Below are positions 1-6,578 of a stretch of 9,483 nt of DNA, piece after piece. The position numbers and the translations under genes were made by a program. The DNA lies in NCBI GenBank assembly GCA_934725525.1, contig CAKVCG010000065.1, positions 1-9,483 of the forward strand. The letters run 5' to 3'. Numbering within the stretch: position 1 is the first letter of the stretch; the number at the start of each line of letters is the position of its first letter. Source of the stretch: an uncultured Brachyspira sp. (GTDB taxonomy: Bacteria; Spirochaetota; Brachyspiria; Brachyspirales; Brachyspiraceae). The notes under the pieces are model-generated. The model was not told the origin of the DNA. It saw only the letters and a list, made by a program, of their open reading frames with translations, and ran no database searches.

Positions 1-102
1 TTTTATATCTCTTGTATCTGTATTCGTCATAGATTGAACGCTTATAGGATTTCCGCCGCCTATTAAAATATTTCCTATTCGGACGATTTTAGTTTTATTC
101 AT
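1..102 (-). CDS. ispG: 4-hydroxy-3-methylbut-2-enyl diphosphate synthase (IspG/GcpE), N-terminal fragment
   Basis: Only the first 34 codons are in the window; the gene runs off the left edge. The reading frame starts at an ATG at 102-100 preceded by an AAGGA ribosome binding site. Residues 1-34 contain the IspG N-terminal signature: an [12 protein letters not shown] stretch followed by VQSMTNTDT. By family knowledge IspG is the cytosolic 4Fe-4S enzyme of the MEP isoprenoid pathway that converts methylerythritol cyclodiphosphate to HMBPP. The iron-sulphur cysteines lie in the part not seen. It points the same way as the HAD gene upstream, but 146 bp separate them and that gap holds its own promoter candidate, so co-transcription is uncertain. 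Recognition rests on the signature alone, which is very characteristic. Confidence 0.88.
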   Translation of the reverse strand, partial: MNKTKIVRIGNILIGGGNPISVQSMTNTDTRDIK

Positions 103-131
103 TATAAAATTTCCTTATAAAAATATAGAAT

Positions 132-159
132 ATAATAAAATAATTGAATTAAAAAACAA
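132..159 (-). promoter_or_regulatory. candidate sigma70-type promoter for ispG
   Basis: On the minus strand a TTGTTT element (159-154) is followed after 16 bp by TATTAT (137-132). A transcript would begin near 125, giving a leader of about 23 nt that contains the AAGGA site before the ispG ATG at 102. Spacing and position are good, but A/T-rich DNA produces such matches easily. Confidence 0.4.
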
Positions 160-177
160 GACCGAAATTTATTTTTT

Positions 178-210
178 TGCATTTCTTCGCTTAATCTCGC
201 AATGACGATA
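178..210 (-). repeat. degenerate dispersed repeat fragment (CGTCATTGCGAG type)
   Basis: On the minus strand this stretch begins CGTCATTGCGAG and continues with AAGCGAAGAAATGC. It resembles the dispersed intergenic repeat, seen in many bacterial genomes, that starts CGTCATTGCGAG and contains GCGAAGC. It is richer in G+C than its surroundings and has short CATT/AATG ends that can pair. It lies in the gap between ispG and the HAD gene. Only one copy is in the window, so its repetitive nature is inferred from resemblance. Confidence 0.45.
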
Positions 211-248
211 ACAAAAACAAATAAGGAATTGACAATTATTTATAAATA

Positions 249-1049
249 TTATAAATCAAGAAAATCTTTCAAAAATTTTCCTACGCCGTTGGAATGATTA
301 TCTAATGCAATATAATCCGCTCTGTTTTTAACTTCCTCTTCTCCGTTTTCCATAGCGACTCCTACTCCCGCAAATTCAATCATTTCAATATCGTTATAAT
401 TGTCGCCGAAAGCAATGACATTTTCTCGTTTTACTCCTTTTTTCTCGCAAAGCCACTTCAAAGCCGTTCCTTTATTTATTCCGTCTCTAAGTATTTCCAA
501 AAAACTTGTATGCGAAAAAGAAGTATGAACTTTAACGGAGTCTCTTATTTCGTCTTGCAATCTTTCCAAAATTTCATGCTCGCCTATAAAAAGCATTTTG
601 CTGAATTCAAAACTTTCTATATTATGCAAACCAACAAAAATATCTTTAAGTTTTTCTTTGTTGGCGTATCTTCTAAAATAAAAATCCTCTTCGGACGCGA
701 TATATTTATTTCCGCTGTAAACATGCAAATAAATATTCTCTTTTTTGTATTTTTCGTAAATTTCCATTACTTTAAGAGCGGTTTTTTCGTCCAAAGGTTC
801 GTCATAAATAAATTTTCCGCCGCTGTCGGTAATTATCGCTCCGTTTAAAACAATCGAATTATTTTTATTATCCAAATATCTTTTATAGCGAATCATTCCC
901 TCAAAAGGTCTGCCAGTAGATAAAACTATTTCCACTCCGTTATTTGCCAAATAGTTGAAAATTTCTTTATTAAACTGACTTATTTCGCTTTCGTTATTTA
1001 AAAATGTTCCATCCAAATCGGTAGCTATTAATTTTATATCTTTATTCAT
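249..1049 (-). CDS. Cof-type HAD-IIB family sugar-phosphate/nucleotide phosphatase
   Basis: A 266-residue cytosolic hydrolase of normal length for the Cof/YidA group. All four HAD motifs are visible. Motif I is DLDGT at 11-15, with D11 as the nucleophile and D13 as the acid/base. Motif II is STGR at 45-48, motif III is K193 in INKGTALKWL, and motif IV is GDNYND at 215-220 with D216 and D220 binding Mg2+. The cap between motifs II and III is the alpha/beta C2B type expected for this class. Family members dephosphorylate small phosphorylated metabolites such as sugar phosphates, flavin or pyridoxal phosphate, and the sequence does not show which. The ATG at 1049 puts the first beta-strand and DxD in the usual place. 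The ribosome binding site is weak (GGA about 4 nt upstream). It is divergent from rex and upstream of ispG. Confidence 0.9.
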   Translation of the reverse strand: MNKDIKLIATDLDGTFLNNESEISQFNKEIFNYLANNGVEIVLSTGRPFEGMIRYKRYLDNKNNSIVLNGAIITDSGGKFIYDEPLDEKTALKVMEIYEKYKKENIYLHVYSGNKYIASEEDFYFRRYANKEKLKDIFVGLHNIESFEFSKMLFIGEHEILERLQDEIRDSVKVHTSFSHTSFLEILRDGINKGTALKWLCEKKGVKRENVIAFGDNYNDIEMIEFAGVGVAMENGEEEVKNRADYIALDNHSNGVGKFLKDFLDL

Positions 1050-1153
1050 AAATCCATTTTAACATAAAAATAATCAAAAACAAGTATATTAATATGATAT
1101 AAATAATGTTCCAGTAAATCTAATTATATAATTTTATTTTTTTTATTATTACA

Positions 1154-1181
1154 TTGACATATAACTTTATTATTATATAAT
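1154..1181 (+). promoter_or_regulatory. promoter of rex
   Basis: A perfect TTGACA (-35, 1154-1159) is followed after 16 bp by a perfect TATAAT (-10, 1176-1181). Transcription would start near 1188, leaving a leader of about 35 nt with a GGAG ribosome binding site at 1213-1216. This is the best consensus promoter in the window. Confidence 0.65.
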
Positions 1182-1222
1182 TTATATGATAATTCACATT
1201 AATAATAATATTGGAGTATAAT

Positions 1223-1864
1223 ATGATTAGCAGAACACAAATTATGCGTTTATTAAAGTATAAAAACGCATTAAAACGTATGAAAAGTTTCGGTTTTATA
1301 AAAGCTTATTCAAATAATTTGGGAGATGCCATAGGTATAAGTTCCGTTCAAGTTAGAAAAGATTTTTCATTATTTAATATATCGGGAAACAAAAAAGGCG
1401 GATATACGATTGACGATTTGCTTGACAGAATAGACAATATACTTGGAAAACAAGTTTCACATAATATTATATTAATAGGATATGGAAAAATTGGAAAGGC
1501 TTTGGTAAATTATAGAGGTTTTGAAAACGAAGCTATAAAAATAGTGGCGGCTTTCGACCATAATCACGAAAAAATAGACAGAAACTCACATATCCCTATA
1601 CTCCCGATAGAAGAATTAAAAGATTATATAATAAATAATAATATAGAAGTGGCAATATTGACAGTTCCAGATTTGGAAGCTCAAAGAATGTTCGATGTTA
1701 TATGCAATGCCGGTATAAAAGGAGTTCTGAATTTTGCTCCAATAAAATTATTGGATAGACCAAATTGTATTATAAACGATGTTAATATAGCAGATGAGAT
1801 TGAATCTTTATTTTATTTTATAAACGATATTGAAAGTAAAACCGTTCAAAAATACAAAAAATAA
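1223..1864 (+). CDS. rex: redox-sensing transcriptional repressor Rex
   Basis: Rex is a dimeric repressor that reads the NADH/NAD+ ratio and releases DNA when NADH is high, derepressing fermentative and respiratory genes. With the ATG at 1223 the protein has 213 residues, the usual Rex length. Residues 1-75 form the winged helix, including the family recognition segment VQVRKDFSLF (42-51) and the G-N-K-K-G-G-Y wing (55-61). Residues 80-180 are the NAD(H)-binding Rossmann fold, with GYGKIG at 86-91 and an acidic D112 at the end of the second strand. The conserved AGIKGVLNFAP segment and a C-terminal helix (ADEIESLFYFI) for domain swapping follow. An in-frame TTG at 1211 would add four residues, but it overlaps the GGAG site (1213-1216) that serves the ATG 6 nt later, so it is rejected. 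The gene is monocistronic here and convergent with the transporter pair. Confidence 0.93.
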   Translation: MISRTQIMRLLKYKNALKRMKSFGFIKAYSNNLGDAIGISSVQVRKDFSLFNISGNKKGGYTIDDLLDRIDNILGKQVSHNIILIGYGKIGKALVNYRGFENEAIKIVAAFDHNHEKIDRNSHIPILPIEELKDYIINNNIEVAILTVPDLEAQRMFDVICNAGIKGVLNFAPIKLLDRPNCIINDVNIADEIESLFYFINDIESKTVQKYKK

Positions 1865-1895
1865 GAGGTATAAACTAACTACGATTATACCCCTT
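1856..1895 (-). terminator. intrinsic terminator of the metP-metS transcript
   Basis: The inverted repeat AAGAGGTATAA (1863-1873) and TTATACCCCTT (1885-1895) forms an 11-bp stem with one A-C mismatch and an 11-nt loop. Read on the minus strand the hairpin is followed by a run of six T (1861-1856), the layout of a Rho-independent terminator. It lies about 30 bp beyond the metS stop. On the plus strand no T run follows, so it should act mainly on the minus-strand transcript. The T run corresponds to the last lysine codons of rex. Confidence 0.65.
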
Positions 1896-1926
1896 CATTA
1901 ATTATAAAACTCAATTTTTAAAATTT

Positions 1927-2022
1927 TCACATTTTTCTTAAAGCTATAGTTAAGAAAAATACAAATCCACCCCAAACGGATAACAAACTAATCCCCATAA
2001 ATATAGCCGAATCTATTCCCAT
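1927..2022 (-). CDS. metS: MetS-like small subunit of an NSS amino-acid transporter
   Basis: A 31-residue protein, MGIDSAIFMGISLL... ending LRKM, with one hydrophobic helix (about residues 5-28) and a short basic tail. It starts at an ATG (2022-2020) with a strong AAGGAG site 8 nt upstream and ends in TGA at 1929-1927. Size, the single helix with a V-W-G-G turn, and position just downstream of an NSS transporter match the MetS family. In Corynebacterium glutamicum the MetS subunit is needed with MetP for methionine and alanine uptake. It would sit in the inner membrane beside the transporter. The gap to the transporter stop is 54 nt and a terminator follows, so the two form a compact operon. 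Substrate is not shown by the sequence. The main doubt is that so short a protein carries little family signal. Confidence 0.75.
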   Translation of the reverse strand: MGIDSAIFMGISLLSVWGGFVFFLTIALRKM

Positions 2023-2076
2023 GATTTTCTCCTTTTTTATTTTTTTTATTTTAGTAATTTTTAATTTGTAAACTTT

Positions 2077-3567
2077 TTATTTATTAATATATTTTTCTTT
2101 GAGTTTAGCTAATACAATTCCCACTATGAAAGCTATAATCGGCATAGACCATCCTAATCCGACCAAAGCGGCTTGAGGATAACTTTCGTAAGGAACTCTT
2201 AAATCTTCTCTTATTTTTAACGCTAAAAATACGGCTAAAAATATAGGAGTTAAGAATTTCAAACAGAAATCCCACCAAATTCCTATTCTAAACTCGCTTA
2301 CTTTATTAATTAAGTCTTTAAAGTCATTGAGTTTATATACCCAAGCTATTAAAACCAATTCTATTAAACCGCTTATTACAATATTATAATTATTTATAAA
2401 ATGGTCCACTATATCGAGTATATATAAACCGCCGCCTGTCGCATATACCATAGATATTGCCGCCTGTATAATCATAATAACTATAGACGCTTTTTTTCTA
2501 TTATAATGGAATTTATCTATAAAAGAAGATATTACGACTTCCGCTAAAGAAATAGCCGAAGTTAAACCCGCAAAGGCAAGCACCAAAAAGAATACCGCTC
2601 CAAATATTCCGTTTAATCCTGGCAAAGAATTAACGGCTTCGGGAAATACTATAAACGCGAGTCCTATTCCTCCGCTTCCCGCAACTTCCGAAACTTCTTT
2701 TCCTTGAGAACCCGCCATATAACCTATTATACTGAATACGGTTATTCCTGCAAGCAAACTAAAACTTGTGTCGGCAAATCCAGTCATGAAAGCGTTATTC
2801 GATATATCCGAATCGTCCGATAAATAACTCGAATATGTAACCATTATACCGAAAGCGATTGACATACTATAAAATACCTGTCCGTAAGCCGCTATCCAAA
2901 CATTAGGATTAAGAATTTTTTTGAAGTCGGGCTTAAACATATAATCGAGTCCCGCTAAAGCTCCGTCCAAAGTAACTCCTCTGATAAGAATTACTAAAAT
3001 CAATATAAAGAGCAAAGGCATAAATATTTTATTAGCTTTTTCTATCCCGTCTTTGACTCCGCCTATAACGGAAATCAATATTATAACCCAAACTATTATC
3101 AAAGGAATCGCCACTTGAGGATTGAACCCTCCCAACTTAAATCCGTCCGATATTTTAAGATATTCGCTAAAGAAAAATGTCGAAGTATCTGTTCCCCATG
3201 CCAAGCCTTTAAGAGCGAATAAACCGTATGCTAAAGACCACCCTATGATAACGGAATAATAAATAACTATTCCAAAACATGTAAATACTTGCAACCAACC
3301 GAGCCATTCCCAAGAAGGATTTAAAAATTTAAATGCTCCTGGCGCGCTTTTATGAGTTTTATGTCCCATAGAAAATTCTAAAACCATAATAGGAATTCCC
3401 GCCGTAAACATAGCGATTAGATAAACTATCATGAAAGCTCCGCCTCCGTTTGCCGCAACCATATAAGGAAAACGCCAAATATTTCCCAAACCTACTGCAG
3501 AACCTATAGCCGCCAATATGAATCCCGCTCGAGTTCCCCATTGACCTCTGTGATGATTATGACTCAT
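2077..3567 (-). CDS. metP: sodium-dependent amino-acid transporter, NSS/SNF family (MetP-like)
   Basis: A 496-residue inner-membrane symporter with about 12 hydrophobic segments and the LeuT fold. The N-terminus carries the NSS signature: WGTRAGFILA at 10-19, then AVGLGNIWRFPY at 24-35 and ANGGGAF at 39-45. By alignment to LeuT, G22 and V25 (Na2 site) and A24 and N29 (Na1 site) are kept, as is the gate arginine R32. TM3 has the paired tyrosines Y103-Y104, TM6 has the unwound GQVFYSMS segment (229-236), and TM8 has T336-S337, the remaining Na2 ligands. The start is fixed by an AAGGAGTT site before the ATG at 3567. The small metS-like gene downstream points to the MetPS type, which imports methionine, alanine or other neutral amino acids with Na+. 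The symbol is assigned by this context; the exact substrate is inference. Confidence 0.9.
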   Translation of the reverse strand: MSHNHHRGQWGTRAGFILAAIGSAVGLGNIWRFPYMVAANGGGAFMIVYLIAMFTAGIPIMVLEFSMGHKTHKSAPGAFKFLNPSWEWLGWLQVFTCFGIVIYYSVIIGWSLAYGLFALKGLAWGTDTSTFFFSEYLKISDGFKLGGFNPQVAIPLIIVWVIILISVIGGVKDGIEKANKIFMPLLFILILVILIRGVTLDGALAGLDYMFKPDFKKILNPNVWIAAYGQVFYSMSIAFGIMVTYSSYLSDDSDISNNAFMTGFADTSFSLLAGITVFSIIGYMAGSQGKEVSEVAGSGGIGLAFIVFPEAVNSLPGLNGIFGAVFFLVLAFAGLTSAISLAEVVISSFIDKFHYNRKKASIVIMIIQAAISMVYATGGGLYILDIVDHFINNYNIVISGLIELVLIAWVYKLNDFKDLINKVSEFRIGIWWDFCLKFLTPIFLAVFLALKIREDLRVPYESYPQAALVGLGWSMPIIAFIVGIVLAKLKEKYINK

Positions 3568-3639
3568 TCTTTAACTCCTTATTTTTTAATTAAATTATTT
3601 AATAATTTTTAATTAAAAAAATTTTAAATTTTGTATAAT

Positions 3640-3668
3640 ATAATATATAAAAAAAGATAAAATTTCAA
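3640..3668 (-). promoter_or_regulatory. candidate promoter for metP-metS
   Basis: On the minus strand TTGAAA (3668-3663) and TATTAT (3645-3640) are 17 bp apart. The start would be near 3633, giving a leader of about 65 nt that ends in the AAGGAG site of the transporter gene. The surrounding gap is almost pure A/T, so alternative -10 boxes overlap it (for example TATATT at 3647-3642). Confidence 0.4.
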
Positions 3669-3707
3669 TACTCTATATAGAAATTTTTATATTAAAATAA
3701 AAAATAC

Positions 3708-3735
3708 TTGAAAAATATATATAAAAAATTATAAT
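3708..3735 (+). promoter_or_regulatory. candidate promoter of the first peptidase gene, giving a near-leaderless mRNA
   Basis: TTGAAA (3708-3713) and a perfect TATAAT (3730-3735) are separated by 16 bp. The predicted start, about 7 nt past the -10 box, is near 3742, only 4 nt before the ATG at 3746. No Shine-Dalgarno sequence is present between them. It is divergent from the metP promoter in the same gap. Confidence 0.5.
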
Positions 3736-3745
3736 TATAAAGTAA

Positions 3746-6538
3746 ATGAAGAAATTTATAATATTACTTTTTTTAATCATATTTGAATTATCTTATTCGC
3801 AAAATGCCGTTTTCAAACCTTTTAGAAAATTATATACAATACAAACCGAAAAATTTGAAATAATATTTCCAATGGAATCGAGAAGAACGGCTGAAAAATT
3901 GGCGAAAATTGCGGATGGAATTTATGACGAATATTCAAAGTTATTAAACAGCGAGGTTAATTTCAAAGTTAATGGAAGAATTCCCGTAACTATTACTCCC
4001 GATGTAAATGTATATAACGCTTACGCTACCGCCCTGTTTCCATATTCCGCTATAACAATATATGATACTGCAGGCATTAACGAAGCTACATACAATATGG
4101 TAGATACAGTTTATGATACTTTTCTTCATGAATTTGTTCATTTATTAAGTTTAGCTTCTGAAAATGCAGGAGCTCAAACTAAAGTATTGGGAAATTGGGC
4201 TACTCTTCAATGGTTAAATATTCCTATGTTTATGATTGAAGGAGTTACGGTTAGTATTGAAAGTTATAAAGGTTTTGGAAGAGCAAACGACCCTTTAATA
4301 AAACAATTATTAAGGCAGGACATTTATGAAGGAAAATTTAAAACTCCAATACAGGCGAGCGGTTTTTGGAGTAAAAGACCTTACGATTCTTATTATTTAT
4401 ACGGCGGATTATTTTCAAAATATCTGCAAGATAGATTTGGAATTGAAAAATATAATGAATTATGGAATGTAATGAGAAAAAAATTATCTTTTTCTTTTTT
4501 AATTTATAATTCTGGTTTTTACGGAGCATTTAAAAAAGTTTATGGAATGAATTTTTTAGAAGTTTGGGGAGATTTTCAAAATTCTTTAGCGCTTGAAAAT
4601 ATTAGTCCGAGCGAAGAGTTGAGAGTTAATAATAAAGAAACTTATATAAGCGATTTGACTTCCTACGGAGATAAAGTTTATTATATAGATAATAATATCG
4701 GCGCGCTTTATTCATACAAACAAAATAGAATTAGCGGAGATAATAAAAAAGATTTAAAATTGGAATTCTACATTGATAGAACTTCCGAAAGTTTAGATAT
4801 TTCTTCTGACGGTAAAAGAGCTTTATTCGTATCTCGAACTTATAACGGCGGACTTTATAAATATATTGTAAAAGAATACGATTTAGAAAAAAAGAGAAGA
4901 ACAAAAAGAAAATGGGAAAATATTCAATATGCAAGATTTTTTAAAAACGGAATTATAGGAATTGGAAAAGATTTGCATAATCCTATTTTAATTTATATTG
5001 ACGAAAATGATAATAAAGAAATTTTACTTGAAGCGAATGATAATTTTTCTTATATATCGCCGACTGTTATTGACGATAATAATATAGCTTTAATAATTTC
5101 CGATTACGGAATAAGACATATTGCGATTTTCAATTATCAAACAAAAACTTTGCAATATATTGAAACAAAAGACGATAGTTTAAATTTTGTAAGATATTTA
5201 AGATATTCTAACCGCAAACTTTTATTTTCTTATAATAATAACGATAGATTTTATAAATTAGGCGAATTGGATTTAAATGCTAATAATATAAAACTTTATG
5301 ATAAAGATTTTTCTGGAGGAATAATCTCGCCAGTTTATGCAAATAATTCAATTTATTATTTGGGAAATTTTTCAGAATATAATAAATTAATGAAGTTTGA
5401 CGAAAATATAAAACCTCAAATAAAAAATATTTCGCTTACTTCAAAAACTATTGAAAAGTATAATTTTACTCCCGAGATGGAACTTAAAAAATATAACCCG
5501 ATTAAATATTCAAAACCTTGGGCTTCTTGGATTCCATTCTTTCAAATTAACGATACTTATAACGGATTTCCTTTTGGCATAAACGGTTTTGGAATATTGT
5601 CGTTTATGGGTTCTCCTTCGGTAGATAATTTTGCTACTTTATGGTTGGGATTTGATATTCCTTCAAAATTTTTGCAAACGGAGTTAAATCTTATTTCTTC
5701 AAGTTTATTATATCCGTTAAATTTTAGTTTTGATAGCAAAGTAATTTATTCGACTTATAATAAATATTGGAAATTGGGAAGTTCTATCGATATGCAATTT
5801 AGACTTTACACAGGAAGCGATAAAATATCTTTCGGAATCTCTCCTATAATAAGCGGGGCTTTATTTTCTGAAAATGTTAGAGTTAATGACAATTCGAGCG
5901 CTTTTAAGTGGAAGTATAATTCTTGGAGTTTAACTACAACTTTATTAACTTCTTTTAATTTTAATGTAAATTCGGATAAACCTTATAGAGACGATTTGAT
6001 AAGATTAGCTTTATATACTATGTATTCGGCAGCTTATAATAAATTAGGTTTGGATTTTACCTCCCAATTCCAAACGAGATATATTCCTATAAGAATGAGT
6101 TTTTACGGCGCTTATGTTTTAAACGGAATCGCTTCTTTTGATGGAGCTTCAAGAATATTTGCGACAAAATATGTGAGCGCTCCACCAGAATTTCATGCTT
6201 ATGCATATCAAAAAAATCTTGCCGATAATTATTTTTTAGCGGGCGATATTGAAGTTTTAGGATATATCGATTCAAGCTTTAATTTGAGTCATATTTATTT
6301 TGATAACTTTTTCGCTTCTTTATCATATAGATTCGCTTATTACGATAAAGATTATATGCATTCGGTGGCTTTAAAAGTCGGAACGGATGCGGGAATTCCA
6401 ATCGGAAATTTTAATTTAGAAGGAGAACCTTATATAATGCTGGCTTTTAGAATTCCAAAAATATTTAGTTTAGAAAGTATTAATAACATTTCTTTCAACG
6501 ATTTATATTTTGGAATAGGACTTCAAATATCTTGGTAA
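3746..6538 (+). CDS. secreted zinc metallopeptidase with propeller-like middle and outer-membrane barrel, copy 1
   Basis: A 930-residue protein I cannot assign to a named gene. Residues 1-18 are a signal peptide ending about SYS, with no lipobox cysteine. Residues 25-285 form a peptidase MA-like gluzincin domain: HEFVH at 128-132 supplies two zinc histidines and the catalytic glutamate E129, and E165 in the downstream IEG, 33 residues on, is the likely third ligand. Residues about 300-565 contain repeated short strands of the Y-Y-I-D-N-N and I-S-S-D-G-K-R type, as in TolB or WD-like propellers. Residues about 590-930 alternate polar and hydrophobic positions and end GIGLQISW with an aromatic last residue, the beta-signal of outer-membrane barrels. 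It probably sits in the outer membrane; which side the peptidase faces is unknown. The ATG is fixed because an in-frame TAA directly precedes it and the next Met is past the signal peptide. No ribosome binding site is present. Confidence 0.8.
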   Translation: MKKFIILLFLIIFELSYSQNAVFKPFRKLYTIQTEKFEIIFPMESRRTAEKLAKIADGIYDEYSKLLNSEVNFKVNGRIPVTITPDVNVYNAYATALFPYSAITIYDTAGINEATYNMVDTVYDTFLHEFVHLLSLASENAGAQTKVLGNWATLQWLNIPMFMIEGVTVSIESYKGFGRANDPLIKQLLRQDIYEGKFKTPIQASGFWSKRPYDSYYLYGGLFSKYLQDRFGIEKYNELWNVMRKKLSFSFLIYNSGFYGAFKKVYGMNFLEVWGDFQNSLALENISPSEELRVNNKETYISDLTSYGDKVYYIDNNIGALYSYKQNRISGDNKKDLKLEFYIDRTSESLDISSDGKRALFVSRTYNGGLYKYIVKEYDLEKKRRTKRKWENIQYARFFKNGIIGIGKDLHNPILIYIDENDNKEILLEANDNFSYISPTVIDDNNIALIISDYGIRHIAIFNYQTKTLQYIETKDDSLNFVRYLRYSNRKLLFSYNNNDRFYKLGELDLNANNIKLYDKDFSGGIISPVYANNSIYYLGNFSEYNKLMKFDENIKPQIKNISLTSKTIEKYNFTPEMELKKYNPIKYSKPWASWIPFFQINDTYNGFPFGINGFGILSFMGSPSVDNFATLWLGFDIPSKFLQTELNLISSSLLYPLNFSFDSKVIYSTYNKYWKLGSSIDMQFRLYTGSDKISFGISPIISGALFSENVRVNDNSSAFKWKYNSWSLTTTLLTSFNFNVNSDKPYRDDLIRLALYTMYSAAYNKLGLDFTSQFQTRYIPIRMSFYGAYVLNGIASFDGASRIFATKYVSAPPEFHAYAYQKNLADNYFLAGDIEVLGYIDSSFNLSHIYFDNFFASLSYRFAYYDKDYMHSVALKVGTDAGIPIGNFNLEGEPYIMLAFRIPKIFSLESINNISFNDLYFGIGLQISW
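3824..3891 (+). repeat. 68-bp identical patch shared with the second copy (6666-6733)
   Basis: The stretch coding for the start of the mature peptidase domain (RKLYTIQTEKFEIIFPMESR and the following few residues) is identical in both copies, including silent sites. It is bounded by a T/C and a T/G silent difference. Two further identical patches are 4154-4201 with 6978-7025 (48 bp) and 4259-4296 with 7083-7120 (38 bp). Between them the two genes differ freely. Confidence 0.85.
4365..5457 (+). repeat. 1093-bp direct repeat, first unit (identical to 7189-8281)
   Basis: I compared the two genes line by line and found no difference over 1093 bp, including third codon positions. The offset is constant at 2824 bp. 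The left edge is a T/A mismatch at 4364/7188 and the right edge is a silent G/A mismatch at 5458/8282. It codes residues 208-570 of copy 1: the end of the peptidase domain after the third zinc ligand, and the whole propeller-like region. Outside it the copies diverge at many silent and replacement sites. Confidence 0.95.
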
Positions 6539-6544
6539 TTTCAT

Positions 6545-6572
6545 TTGTAGTTTTAAAAAATTCTGTTATTAT
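6545..6572 (+). promoter_or_regulatory. candidate extended -10 promoter of the second peptidase gene, leaderless
   Basis: In the 40-bp gap between the two large genes, TTGTAG (6545-6550) is followed after 16 bp by TATTAT (6567-6572). A TG two bases before the -10 box (6564-6565) makes an extended -10. The expected start, 7 nt on, falls at 6579, the A of the ATG. No Shine-Dalgarno sequence and no terminator are seen in the gap, so read-through from the first gene is also possible. Confidence 0.45.
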
Positions 6573-6578
6573 TTATAT

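Noticed and set aside
510..848. 112-codon plus-strand open frame opposite the HAD gene
   Set aside because: It lies wholly antisense to a gene with complete catalytic motifs, has no ribosome binding site evidence, and looks like a shadow frame rich in F and K.
1193..1198. TTCACA in the rex leader as half of a Rex operator
   Set aside because: The partner half (TGTGAA at the proper spacing) is not present; the nearest match is poor. TTCACA also occurs by chance elsewhere, for example in the transporter-side gap.
1211..1222. TTG start giving a four-residue longer Rex
   Set aside because: The TTG overlaps the GGAG ribosome binding site at 1213-1216, which is ideally spaced for the ATG at 1223, and the ATG gives the normal family length.
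3568..3745. Riboswitch or other structured leader upstream of the transporter
   Set aside because: The gap is nearly pure A/T with no conserved G/C motifs or stable stems; only promoter boxes and the ribosome binding site can be supported.
4338..4934. Minus-strand open frames recurring at 7162-7758 with the same sequence
   Set aside because: Their recurrence is fully explained by the identical 1093-bp block; they are antisense shadows with low-complexity composition.
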